DNA of 64,000 nucleotides from NCBI GenBank assembly GCA_025331125.1, contig JAOALB010000115.1, positions 121,905-185,904 of the forward strand, written 5' to 3'. A program made the position numbers and the translations under genes. The stretch comes from Mycogone perniciosa (lineage: Eukaryota; Ascomycota; Sordariomycetes; Hypocreales; Hypocreaceae). This document shows positions 11,513 to 22,662 of this stretch, piece after piece (position 1 is the stretch's first letter; every line of letters starts with the position of its first letter). The notes beneath the pieces are model-generated. The model worked only from the letters and a program-made list of their open reading frames with translations. It was not told the DNA's origin and ran no database searches.

Positions 11513-13814
11513 GGGCAAAGCATCTAGTGGTAGATGGTATGATGCTTCAGAAGGAATGGATCGTGTAAGTCGACAGATAACGACGGTATTTGAAGTCAAT
11601 CATAGAGGCGCGAGCTCGCAAGCTGCTCATAGGTTTGTGGTACAACACCAAGCCCCCAACCTCTCTATCCGGCTATCCAGCAAGGCTACGATCCCGTGAC
11701 TATTGGCTCTTCGAATGCCAATGTTTGACAACCAACAAACAATAGCCCGAGGTGGAGATTGAACTCCGCATTTGCTAAGGAGACTCCCCATGGGGAAGGC
11801 AGAAATAGAGTTGTGTGATTAACGTTTTCAGGTAAGGTTCGCACTCTGGGTTCCGAGCCCCGATTCCCGATTTGCCTAGTTGGGTAAATAATGCTGTCCA
11901 GACTCGGTCTAGTGTCTAGATGTTCGCCGTTTGCCTCTTTGGGTGAATGAAGTAATAGGCAGTGCAAGGGCTTTGCCTCGTCCCGGTGTGTTGGATTGGT
12001 TGACTGCTATCCAATGTCTCCGTCATAGTCTATGCTTCTTTCAAGGTCCAAAAAGCCTGTATTTATGTACCGAGCACTCTGATCTATGCTGTGACCAATT
12101 CCCGTCGACATTTTCATGGTTGGTTATGGCTAAGAGTCGTTGAGGACTCTACTCCGTATTATCTACCTGGGATAGAATCGATCAGACATGAAAATGAGGC
12201 TTTCAGGCGGTCTGAGAGGGCGGACCTAGAACCCCCTTAGGTGGAGCTGTGCTACCAATATTTGTTGGTTGCAGTCCAGCCACTGTTGGCTGAGCTCGCG
12301 CCAAGCTTGCCTAACAGCGTACCAAGTGTTCAGGCTTGAAAAGCCAGCACAGCAGGTTTGTCTAGATTTCCCACCGGACCGCATCGTTTCCTCACTTTCC
12401 ATTACATGGCGAACCCAAGAGAGGAACCTGTTGGACTAGTTCTAGAGTTACGAGAGAGAGAATTGGGGTTATATATACGTAGGGATATTGACGGATTCGA
12501 GGCGGTTGAGCTTTAAGTGGAAGATGGTGATAGGAGGTGATGAATAGTAAGGTATATATGTGGTTGGGTGTGTTTCTTTTTCCTTTTTTCGCAATACTTG
12601 CTTGGAAATGGAGTAGTTCAGATCCGGTGTGTTCTATTAGGGGGGAAGTATCCCTCATTAACTTGCGCGACACCTAATGCTAAGCAATACCACCAAAATT
12701 TTCTATATTCTCGCTCCTCACAAATTATTCAGCATTTGAAATTTGTGTAATTAATTTCTGATCAATTACCTATCATGTACTTCGTATCCATAGATTCTAT
12801 TGTCGAGATAGTTTGACTAGACCAGCCACCGCAGCCACAATTGCCGCCTCCTTTGCTGCTTCTAGCTCCAACTGCTGAAGAAAGGCCTCTTACTCCTTGT
12901 AAGCTTGTGTCCCTTTATTGGCTGTTCTGAGGTGCAGCAGTACTGTAAGCTTGGAGGATGAGAGGGTTTTTGCAGTTGTTGTATTATGCACTTTTTGTTA
13001 TTCTGTAAATGCACGCATCACCCGTGGAGCACAATAGACGGGTGATCTGGAATAGCCTTAAATATAGGTCCCAGACAAGCAAAGCAATTCTCTTAATGGA
13101 ACTTCTTCCTGTTCAAGAAGATGACCCCTAGGAGGAGTTCATATCATAAATGCCATGCATAGGTATACTCCATCTCAGGTCTAGGGTCGCATAATAAAAT
13201 ACGTACCTTGGCTATAACTTTGAGCCTAAGATTTCAACACCACCATTTTCACATACCGCCTTGCGGTATAATCGGCTACGTGACCCGTTATTTAAGTTTA
13301 ATGTTGTTTTTTAGGCTGGTTCGGCTGGTTGGATACCGGACCTACTCGTAGTTCTTGGCTGGCTGGTTGGTTCTCATGGGCCATAGCTTCGTGCAGCTCA
13401 AGGGAGCTCTCCATAGTGATCTTGAAATCGCCACATAATACCTTGCGGAGCTGGGTCTTGCAATTCCTGTTGCAGCAAGCCCCCGTCAACCTAGTACAGT
13501 CCAGCATGAAGGGTCTAGACTCACTAATAGCCCCACGGGCTTGGAGTTGTACACTGGTTCATACAGAAGCGATCACGAGTTGGGGTGCGATGACTTCAGC
13601 ATACCTAAATTCTGTACTTATCTTTAATGATGTTTGCTCTAGATGGTGAGATTGCTGCTATGTACTCCCCTACAGGTGTCTCTGCATAAGAGTTGGCTAA
13701 AACAATTCATCAAGAGACAAGCTACACCACACGACGGCAGATCAACTTATCACTATTCCAAATAATCTATTGCTAATTCAGTAAAATACCAACTTCTTTC
13801 CGCAGTCACCTCCC
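11513..13814. other. Intergenic region with no recognised gene
   Basis: About 2.3 kb without supported coding sequence. The first few hundred bases are the permease promoter and include a motif shared with the choline oxidase/ALDH promoter (11872..11889). GGCTGGTT repeats occur near 13313..13370. Confidence 0.45.
11872..11889 (+). promoter_or_regulatory. Candidate shared regulatory motif, permease promoter
   Basis: TTGCCTAGTTGGGTAAAT lies 360 bp upstream of the permease ATG. It shares TTGCCTAGT and the GG-AAAT core with the two repeats between the choline oxidase and ALDH genes. It could be a common operator, but this is untested. Confidence 0.35.
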
Positions 13815-15493
13815 CTACACCAGACCATTCCAACCAGCATCCTCAGCAATAAGCTCCGCTGCGCGTTCGGCGACCGCCATGACCGTCAACATCAAGTTCA
13901 CAGTTATCATCGTAGGGAAAACACCAGCGTCAGCAATCCGAAGGTTCTTGATCCCTCGTACCTTTAGCCGTGAATCAACTACTGCCAACGGATCCTTCTC
14001 GACGTCTCCCATTTTTGTAGTACAAGCTGGATGATAAATCGTGGCGGCTGCTGCGCGAGCATATTTGTTCAGATCCTCGTCAGATGTGATATTCGGGCCC
14101 GGCGCGATCTCTCGTTTGATCCAACTCTTGAAAGGCTCTGAAGCAGCAATCTTTCTAGACGCCTTGATACCTGCAACGAGCAAATCCGCATCGTAACCGT
14201 TGGGGTCCTCGAAGTACTTGAAGTCAAGCGCTGGCTTCTCGTTAGGATCATTTGACTTCAGATATACACGCCCTCGTGTTTGCGTGCGCAAAACGACAGG
14301 TAAGAAACAGAATGGATTGGCTGGTCTCTCATAGCCGAGTCGCGTGATATCGTCGCAAAAGTCCAGGGCCCACATGTGCAACAGAATATCGGGGATATTT
14401 TGATCATCGCCAGCCCAGTTGTAAGGTTTGTGACGGAGAAATGCGAGCACGTCTGAGTGTGTAGCTGTGTGTTGAGGGACTTTTTCGTGAAGATCATAAA
14501 CAACGACTGAGCACGGGTGGTCTTGAAGGTTCTCTCCGACGCCGGGGATATCTTTGACGACTGGGATGTTGACAGACTCCAAATGCTCTCGCGGACCGAG
14601 TCCAGAAAGAAGCATAAGTCTGGGTGTGTCGATGGCTCCGGCGCACAGAAGAATTTCTTGAGCTGCTTGGACAGTGTGCTTCGATCCGTCCTGGGTGGCG
14701 ATATCGACACTGACGGCCACGTCGTCTTGTACGTTTACCCGAGAGACCCAAGCGTTGGTCAAGATCACCAAGTTTGGTCGTTTCTCGTCTCCACGAAGTA
14801 TGGGATGAACATATGCGACACTCGCACTACCGCGCCAACCATTGTTGGGATTGTAGGAGAGCGGAGTCCAGCCGGTGCCTTCAGTCAGACCTGCAGGCGA
14901 AGTGATGCCCTTGTTGAAATCTTTAACCAAAGGCAAACCAAGAGCACGATGCACTGATAGGAGCCAGTCTTTGCTCAGTTGGTTTTGGTCCCGAGGATGA
15001 GCGGAAGCATGTGTCGTGACACGCAGTTGGTTATGCAAGCGCTTGAACAGGTCAAACGACCAGCCCTGACAGCCAAGCCTCTCCCATGTGTAAGTATCGT
15101 ATTCTGGTGTACGGAAGGAAACCATGTCGTTGTGGCTCGAACATCCTCCAAGGACTTTTGCTCGTGAGTGAACAATGTGACTGTTTCCTGAATGCTCAAA
15201 TCAGCATCTTTGTATAATACACAGACAGGTCTTCTGAGCCGCGTACCCATCGGTTGCTCAACCGTCGTGTATCTGTACTCCAATTCGGTTCCCAGCATTT
15301 GCACGCGGTCCTTGAGAACCAGGGCGCGATTGTCACCCACATCGCTGGGACCGCCTTCAATCACAAGAATTCTCTTCTCGGGCAGGTATCCAGAAAGGCG
15401 ACTTGCAATTATACATCCAGCCGTACCGCCTCCGACGATTATGTAGTCGAATTGGCCGGCATCACCAAGAGGAAGGTTGTCGGTGATGTTCAT
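13815..15493 (-). CDS. GMC oxidoreductase, choline-oxidase-like
   Basis: Two exons (15493..15247 and 15187..13815) encode 539 aa. The 59-bp intron starts GTACGC and joins PMG to NSHIVHSRAKV, restoring the family sequence. The ADP-binding motif is IIVGGGTAGC near residue 20. The GGCSSHN motif places His101 where Arthrobacter globiformis choline oxidase has its covalent-FAD His99. YHPACTTKMG (His468) and ITVN (Asn513) match the catalytic His466 and Asn510 of that enzyme. Choline oxidase converts choline through betaine aldehyde to glycine betaine using O2. The residue after GGCSSHN is Asp rather than Ser, and other substrate contacts may differ, so the exact substrate is uncertain. It is divergently transcribed from the aldehyde dehydrogenase. 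The open frame extends to a TTG at 15511; I use the first ATG. Confidence 0.87.
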
Positions 15494-15917
15494 ATTGGAA
15501 GCAAGGGGCAACGCCTAATGACGAGAGTAGACAGACGCAATTCGAAGGCTAAGGCGATCTGAAAGAAATTGGAATAAAGGGTAAATTAATTGGCGACAAA
15601 ACAAGAATTAATATTAATACTAGTCGACTCTCCAGGGTGTGGAGATGTTCATTCCAGCTGTTGGGTCGCACTTCGTGCAAGTTCACCAAGGCCCAGAGGA
15701 CACATTTCGAGTAACGTCTTTTGTTTTCCCATTGCAGTAAACAGATTTGTAAAAAGAATGGATATTTACACTTGGCAAAAGGGCTTTCTCTTGGCGACCT
15801 TCTAGTGATCTATCAGCTCCTCATGTGATATTGTTGGCCAAGACCAGTAAGTTGTGACACCTGAAAGAACTCACATGCAGCTGAAAAGCCTTGGCACTGA
15901 TACCCCACGATTATCAA

Positions 15918-15937
15918 TTGCCTAGTATGGAAAATCG
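15918..15937 (+). promoter_or_regulatory. 20-bp element, copy 1
   Basis: TTGCCTAGTATGGAAAATCG is repeated 62 bp downstream with 2 mismatches. It is a candidate binding site for the clustered regulator. Confidence 0.45.
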
Positions 15938-15979
15938 TCGACATGAACTCAGCTGTGTCGATCATTCCACTAGCCCAAC

Positions 15980-15999
15980 TTGCCTATATTGGAAAATCG
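15980..15999 (+). promoter_or_regulatory. 20-bp element, copy 2
   Basis: TTGCCTATATTGGAAAATCG matches copy 1 at 18 of 20 positions and lies just upstream of the ALDH TATA box. Confidence 0.45.
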
Positions 16000-16135
16000 G
16001 CATAGATTATATAAATGCCGTAGTGATGTGATGAGGTATCTGTGTTGACCATCATTCAATATTACCATTCACTGTACTCGTTCTTGAGATTTGCCTCGTG
16101 AAACGATTGATCCTAAGAGCCAACATACGACAACC

Positions 16136-17683
16136 ATGTCTTTGACCCAGACTATCGTGACACCCACGGTCACGTATGAGCAGCCGCTTGGCCTTTTCAT
16201 CGATGGCAAGTGGGTGGCAGGCGTCGATGGCAAGACCTTTGAGACCATCAACCCTACAAACGAAAAACCCATCGTAGCGGTTCATGAAGCCGGTCCAGAA
16301 GGTGAGTCGTAGACTGATCCCAAAGTAGTGTATGGCACTCACTAATAATTTGTGCCAGATGTCGACCTTGCTGTCAAGGCCGCTCGGAGAGCCTTCGAGG
16401 GTGTCTGGGCCAAAACCACCCCGGCCACCCGAGGGATAATGTTGACTAAACTTGCGGGCCTCTTCGAGGAGTACTCTGACACCCTCGGTGCAATCGACGC
16501 CCTCGACAATGGCAAAGCTCTCTCAATGGCCAAAAGCGACGTTCAAATGGCCGCCGACTGCTTGAGATACTATGGAGGCTGGGCCGACAAGATTCACGGC
16601 AAGACCATGGACACAGACCCCGAAACGTTCAACTACACAAGACACGAGCCTATTGGTGTTTGTGGCCAAATCATTCCGTGGAACTTCCCACTTCTCTCGT
16701 GGTCATGGAAGATCGGACCGGCTCTCGCAGCAGGTAATACCGTTGTACTGAAGACTGCTGAACAGACTCCCCTTTCTGGTCTATATGCCGCCACCCTCGT
16801 GATGAAGGCTGGTATCCCTGCGGGCGTTATAAACATCATCTCGGGCTTTGGTGCAACTGCTGGCGCGGCCATTGCAGCTCATATGGATGTCGATAAAATT
16901 GCCTTTACTGGATCGGCTACTGTTGGCCGAATCATCCTCCAAGCAGCTTCCAAGTCCAACTTGAAGAAGCTTACCCTTGAGCTTGGCGGCAAGTGCCCGA
17001 ACATTGTGTTTGACGATGCCAATATCGAAGACGCCATATCGTGGGTACACTTTGGGGCCTTCTACAATCATGGTCAAGTTTGCACGGCTGGCTCCAGAAT
17101 TTATGTTCAATCTGGAATTTACGACAAGTTCCTTGAAGCATTGAAGGCTCGAACAGCCAAGAATGTGCTCGGTGATCCTTTTCATGCGGACACCTTCCAA
17201 GGTCCTCAAGTCAGCAAAGTCCAATTCGACCGGATCATGGCGTATATCCAGTCTGGCAAGGAAGCCGGTGCAAAGATCGAGATCGGAGGCGAGCGCCACG
17301 GCAACGAGGGATACTTTATCCAGCCCACGATCTTCTCCAACGTGACTGAGGACATGCAGATCATGCGCGAGGAGATCTTTGGGCCTGTCACCGCTATCTG
17401 CAAGTTTGGCACAGAGGAGGAAGCGATCAAAGCTGGCAATGCGACGAACTATGGTCTTGCTGCTGCCGTGCATACGACCAACCTCAATACTGCGATTCGC
17501 GTTTCTAACGCCCTGAAGGTCGGCACTGTTTGGGTCAACAACTATGACTTGATCAGCACTCAGGTGCCGTTTGGCGGGTTCAAGGAGTCTGGGTTTGGTC
17601 GTGAGCTTGGGAAATATGCCCTGAGCAATTACACACAGGTCAAGTCTGTACGTATCCGACTTGCCGGTGCTTTGTTTGCTTAA
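16136..17683 (+). CDS. NAD(P)+-dependent aldehyde dehydrogenase, likely betaine aldehyde dehydrogenase
   Basis: Two exons (16136..16301 and 16359..17683) encode 496 aa, the normal family length. The 57-bp intron is GTGAGT...CCAG. It has all class 1/2 ALDH landmarks: IIPWNFPLL, the FTGSATVGR cofactor loop, the general-base Glu263 in LTLELGGK, the catalytic Cys297 in GQVCTAGSR, and the C-terminal PFGGFKESGFGRE. The enzyme oxidises an aldehyde to the acid in the cytosol. Its divergent pairing with a choline-oxidase-like flavoenzyme suggests betaine aldehyde as substrate and glycine betaine as product. General ALDHs share these motifs, so the substrate is inferred from context. The frame extends in phase to a TTG at 16091, but the ATG at 16136 has a good CAACC context. 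Confidence 0.92.
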
Positions 17684-18400
17684 GCGAGGAACAGCAATTT
17701 GTATATTAGAATTGTCGCGTAATGCATATAACCCAAGATAAGATGCTACTGTAAAACACAATTGGCCTGCACACACTTTTGCCATAGCGGGTAACTTGAC
17801 GGTGATAAGTCCAGGGGGGAACGCTAAGTCTTTTGTTTCGTTTCCTTTTTATTTCGGCATTCATAGATTTCAATTCAGAATTTCACCATCGGCGAATACA
17901 AGTATGGATACAGAGTGTCTCGAAATTTTGGAAATATGAAGGATCCTAAGTTATGTTGAGTGGAAAAGCCGCCACCCTATTCCGTATTGTAATATTATCC
18001 ATATATAATATACCAGTGCATTGTTCTGCATGACTCTGACTAGTCGCAGAAATGCCAAAATAAGATGATAAATATTTCAAAAGCTGGAAAATATGCACAA
18101 ATATACTTTTATATTTCTGAAATTTCTTTTGCTTAATTCTAAGTGCCTTTTCTTTTGGAAGTGTTTATAGTTGAACCATCTTTTGCAGTCTCCCTTTTTC
18201 ACAACACTTGCCTGATCGACCCGTAATTATGTGATGTTTAGGCTCTATAGATTCTTACAGGGCCCCTGGTTTCGCCATTTCAGAGAGGAGAGCCCAGGCG
18301 CTTATCTCTCGAACCGATAAATTCTTTCCCTTCAAGAAGTTCGTATGTACAACTGCTCATGACACGCGTCTAAACAACTCCTGCGACATAAATCCTTAAG
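17684..18400. other. Intergenic, AT-rich
   Basis: Nothing recognisable. It is AT-rich with short palindromic tracts such as TATATATAATATA near 18001. Confidence 0.4.
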
Positions 18401-18409
18401 GCTCGGTCG

Positions 18410-18964
18410 ACAGCGATCCACTTTCATTTCCCACGAAAGAGACGCTTTCTTCTCCTGAACAGGGGAAAGGTGTCGCCCCAAACAGCATAAAGGATACAGA
18501 AAACGAACAAGTCGAGCATCCGAAGTCAGACAGGGATGCATCATCATCTCCTGAAGAAGAGAAGAGCGCTGCTCCAAACGACGCCAAGGATACAGAAACT
18601 AAACAAGTTAGCATCGGTGATGTTGAGCCAGCAAGCGATCATGCAATAAAAGAAGATCAGCCTACCCTCATGATTCCCATGGAAGATACTCCGAAACTCG
18701 ACTTCAAAGCGATGTTTGCCGAAGCTTTGAGAAGTATAAGAGAAGAAGATCAGGAGACACGCGAGGCGAGAATGCCTTGGATATGTGAGACCCCTCGGAC
18801 ATCCAGACGCTTTCCGTTGAACAATAGCCAAATGCCGATAGCGGACTGACCGAGCAAAAATTCTAGAGGAGATACCTCCAAGGGGTGTTCCCATTGATAT
18901 AGGAGCAAAGGCATTGGAGGAGATGTATGAGGAAATGGCACGCGAGGCAGAAAACGAGGATTGA
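18410..18964 (+). CDS. Possible gene fragment with 32-aa internal repeat
   Basis: An open frame with no clear start encodes a Glu/Lys/Pro-rich, probably disordered protein. Two consecutive 32-residue units, beginning SSPEQGKG and SSPEEEKS at DNA positions 18448 and 18544, share the APN-x2-KDTE-x2-QV pattern; the exact DNA offset is 96 bp. A GTGAGA donor after PWI and the acceptor ACCGAG at about 18857 would join it in frame to an acidic C-terminus (ALEEMYEEMAREAENED, stop at 18962..18964). The more obvious acceptor TTCTAG would create a stop. Upstream exons are not found. It may be a decaying gene. Confidence 0.35.
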
Positions 18965-19255
18965 AAGCTTCACTACACTAGGACTGTTTTTATGAGGTGC
19001 TAACTACTACTGCGAAGGATTAGATATGCATCTTTGGGTACAATTTTCTTAGTCGCTGCGAAGAACTTCTTGCTGCAACTGTCAAGGGCTAATTGTGTGG
19101 AAGCTGGCTACAAGAAGGCGACCATCATACCCCAACACTCCCTCCAGATGGATTCGCCAACGCGATGTCTCCCCGCCGCTTCACTAATGCCCACGCCGCG
19201 ATCGATGTTCCTCTCTCATCGCTCTAGAATCGAAGACCTTTCCACATGTACGGCA

Positions 19256-19559
19256 CTAGTGACCGGAACTTGGGGCAGGTGTCTTGCGAGTACTAGAGGA
19301 AGTGTGTGCCGAGCCAGAAATCCTCTCATTCCTTTCATCTTCTTCGAGGGCAGCACGGCAGCTTTCTTCGATCTCGCGGAGAACCCGGTGCGCCGTAACG
19401 GGATCTGTAGACTTAGCTTTGCCGTACTTCTCTTCATTTAAGAGATGAGAAAGTTAGTTATTGGAGTCCAACAGTGCACGAGTGACGGGAGATGTGAAAC
19501 TTACTCTCGAAGTCGGGATCGCGTGGTTGACGGGCCGCCCAATCAAACAAGGCACCCAT
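19256..19559 (-). CDS. Small conserved-looking protein, 76 aa
   Basis: Two exons (19559..19505 and 19431..19256) joined across a 73-bp intron with GTAAGT and GAAG ends. The protein begins MGALFDWAARQPRD. It has a charged helical middle (VTAHRVLREIEESCRAALEEDE) and a Ser/Thr-rich tail, with no signal peptide or membrane segment. The exact phase match and coding-like composition support it as real although both exons are short. No family is recognised. Confidence 0.5.
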
Positions 19560-20238
19560 GGTTCGTATTGGGCTGAAGGATGTTCAGAAACTTGGAGTAT
19601 CGAGTCGTCAAGGTTTGGTATGGTGGAAAGAAGCCAGTGCGGAGAGGAGAGGAGACGGGAGTGCAACCTCGTTGCTTTTAAGAGCGCCGTCGCCATACGT
19701 ACAGATAAGATGTTGGGCTTGGAATCCATACTCCGCACAGCCCCAAGTCACAGCTAAGCGCTGTTTCTTCAACTTGGCATTTGCATCACCATTCATCGTT
19801 ACGGAGCACTTCGTCCAACACTCGATATCACCAACGGGCGTTGATGTGCGCCCGCGTGGAGATGGCTGAGCCGTCTATGTGGTTTCGGCCTTCAGGCCTC
19901 CGGACTCCATAACAACGCGCGCATATGGCCACAGCCTTGTCGCCATGCAAGGTATTTGACTTGGTTCAACCAGTAAATGGCCCTGTTGAGTGGATCGCTT
20001 GGCTAACCGAGCGGATAGCCACCAATCCAGAGTCGTGAATAAGCACCCAGGGCCACAAGGTTGACACGACATCACAAAACCATCACCAACAACATCAACT
20101 TGCTTCACAGGCAAATCCACATGCGGAGCAATTTGTCTCTGCTGTTGGTGACATGCTCTGTTGAGGAGTCAAATTCATGGACCACATTGCTATCAACTTC
20201 CAATCAGGGCACTGCTTCTGGCCCACCCGCCTTCCCCC

Positions 20239-21240
20239 ATGTCCAAACACGGCTTGCGAAGAGGTGGCCTACATAGGCGCCCTGATATTGTAAGCCTGAA
20301 ACTATGCATTCCCATTTATGATCACATTTCAGGTCGTGAACGTCCTTCGTAGTAGTGCTCCCATGACGGCCGCACAGCCTTCTTGGGCGGCCTGGAGATA
20401 ACGCCTTGACTCTTTGCTCCACCGAGAAGAGCGACCTGTGGCTGGCCGCTGTACTTCCTTCGCGATCAAAGTTGTTGCCCAGCTTGACGAGCACTACCCG
20501 GGAGTCTTCGATTTCGACATCTACAATCTTGGAGGTCATCGAGTTGCTCGGTGTCGAAGGACTGGCATTCTGGTTGACTCAAGCTCATTGCACTGTGCCT
20601 TCGCCTTGAGGGAAGGTGAATGGGTGAGCTTCGATGACAGCATGGCCAGATGGAAATGTGTTAGCGGTAAATCCAAGTTTGAGAGAGGATTCACAGGCAG
20701 CAATGTGGTAAGTTGGCCAAAGATCCAAGAACCCAAGATGCGTTTACCTATTAATCCGCGGGACCAGAAAATTTCAGCAGAGATTCTGTCTCCTAAAAAG
20801 ACCATGGCTTTGTGCCTGACAGAAGTAGCAGTCAATGCGGCAGCTATCGTTTTGTTTCGGTAAGCCTTCCTTCTTCCCTCTACTTGCCGTTGCTAGAATA
20901 ATTAGGTAGTTGATAACTGACTCCCATTTGAAGATCGGTTGACAGCAGGGGTCGGCCCCAGTATCATGGCATGCTAAGTTGGATATTTAGCAAAAAGCGC
21001 CTGGAGATGGTCCCAGATGTCTCTAACAGGAAGCGCAAGCTTCTTGTTGAATGGGACCTCGGTGGGACTAAGGAGGACTATGCAAGGTGCGCCCAAAAGC
21101 TTTTGGATTTCGTTGGTACCTATGGGGGTCCAAATCAAGACCAGCAATGGAGTGCGGATGGTATCGATGACATCAACGAATCAATCTGGAAAGCTGCCAC
21201 AGCGATATGGGGGTATCCGATATTTAGAGAGGAGAGGTAG
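20239..21240 (+). pseudogene. Conserved hypothetical protein gene with an in-frame stop
   Basis: Three exons (20239..20289, 20333..20859, 20934..21240) join in phase and would give about 294 codons. A single TAA at 20399..20401 interrupts the frame early in exon 2. Downstream of the stop the frame looks strongly coding: RCTSFAIKVVAQL, then HRVARCRRTGILVDSSS and LREGEWVSFDD. The last intron joins VLFR to SVDSRGRPQYHGML. The composition suggests a globular cytosolic fungal protein of unknown function. A CAA-to-TAA change would fit RIP-type mutation. Alternatives are a misplaced intron or a start downstream of the stop, but the next Met is far inside the conserved part. Confidence 0.5.
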
Positions 21241-21490
21241 TAAACCTGAGGGAGCTTGGAGGTAGGACAGGAATTTGCAGGTAGAAGAGCGAGTTTAGGA
21301 TAAGGGAAGAGAAGTGTATGCTGAAGAAGTTCTTGAATTTGATGTCGGTGTTACGGTGCTACTCAAATACACTTTGTCGTACGGAGTACAGACTTGTTGT
21401 ATGTTGAATAAGTTTGGAAGAGGCAACAGTAGCCTAACTAGGAGCACAAAGAAAGCACGTAACTCAACTAGGGGTGTCAAGGTCACTGTC

Positions 21491-21737
21491 GTGTAACACA
21501 GCAACATAGTCAGTCTGAACACATTATAATAATAGGGCATTATGGACACCTGAACTTCCACTTACGCCGTGTTGCGTGTGTCTGTTGTGCTGACCTGATA
21601 TTTTTTTTATGGTTTCCCTTCCAACCATTTTATGATAGAAAGAGAACGACGCGCGTTCTATTCCACCTCACGTAAGCATTAGTAACCCCCTTGCAAACCC
21701 AATTTCTAATCATTCCAACAACTAGACCCACGTTGTC
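21491..21737 (+). repeat. Dispersed repeat, copy 1 (diverged)
   Basis: This block is alignable by eye to 26646..26888 in the same orientation. Shared strings include GTCAG-CTGAACACAT, ACGAC-GCGTTCT and CTAATCATTCC-ACA. The differences here are mostly toward A/T, as expected for RIP or decay of a duplicated sequence. Confidence 0.6.
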
Positions 21738-22181
21738 AGATAGTCACTGTATAGATCTCTGGAATCTTCTGCCTCTTACGAGTCTGATGATACCACTTTG
21801 TCTTTGACCCAGGTCAATTTTCGTTGCACCCAAACCGAACGAGCCTGTGTCGACCGATATTAATTTGAATGAATTCAATCTGCCTATTGCTATTTTCAAT
21901 GATGCTTCTGATGTCTCATCACTGAAGGTCACTTAACCACACATACAGTATGGGCTCGCATTTTACTGGATTTTGGTCTGACATCTGATCATTCCGTTAG
22001 ATTAATGACTGAGAATATCCAAAGTAATAATGAGTTGACGTCTACGCTAGCAGGTGTCATGAGCCTCTCGCCAAGAAAACTTATGAAAGCAACTGTGATG
22101 CCCAAAGCGTCGCAAGCTAGACCAAGTAAATTTATCAAATATTCTATCAAACAAACAAACAAATGAAGCTGTTCCCAATAA

Positions 22182-22662
22182 TCAAACAGTCAAATGTATA
22201 AGGCCTAATATTTAACCTATTTCATCAAATAGGTTATGGTAGTTTTCCTTCGGAATATTATTATTCCGGGCCCGGATATATAAAAAACAATATATCCATA
22301 TAAGCCTTAAAAGGGCTTATATAGATATACGTGGCCTATACTCCGTACAGAGTAGTAGGAATTAAACCTATAACCTCTTTTTCTATTTTTCGCCCTCATG
22401 GCTATAAAGTAATTAAAGATATCCCGACAGCAACTTGGCGCAGTCGCCGCTTTATCCCTAACGAATTAGTATTACGAAAAGGAGAAAAGGTGCAATTATA
22501 CTTAAAGGGAATTTTATTCTTAAAGGGGAAAAGCAGAGCGATTAAATCAGTATTAATATTAAGGAAATTAAAGGATAAGGGCATGAAGGAATTAGGAATA
22601 GCATTACCTAGTCAAATGTATCAAATCAAATCAAATCAAATCTGGTCAAACAGTCAAATGTA
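22182..22662. repeat. AT-rich insert bounded by 17-bp direct repeats
   Basis: TCAAACAGTCAAATGTA occurs exactly at 22182..22198 and 22646..22662. The inside is AT-rich, with a 110-codon ORF at 22331 that resembles no known family, the hairpins TAACCTATTT/AAATAGGTTA and ATAAGCC/GGCTTAT, and a TCAAA microsatellite. It could be a decayed mobile element. Confidence 0.4.

Larger units (their letters stand above)
15494..16135. promoter_or_regulatory. Shared divergent promoter, choline oxidase-like / ALDH
   Basis: A 640-bp bidirectional intergenic region. It holds a TATATAAA box at 16008..16015 facing the ALDH gene and two near-identical 20-bp elements (15918..15937 and 15980..15999). The arrangement implies co-expression of the two enzymes. 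Confidence 0.6.

Noticed and set aside
13313..13370. GGCTGGTT-rich stretch considered as a minisatellite
   Set aside because: The units are irregular and interrupted; it does not form a clean array.
16781..17785. 334-codon minus-strand ORF opposite the aldehyde dehydrogenase
   Set aside because: It is the antisense shadow of a strongly conserved enzyme gene; it has no domain and no splice support.
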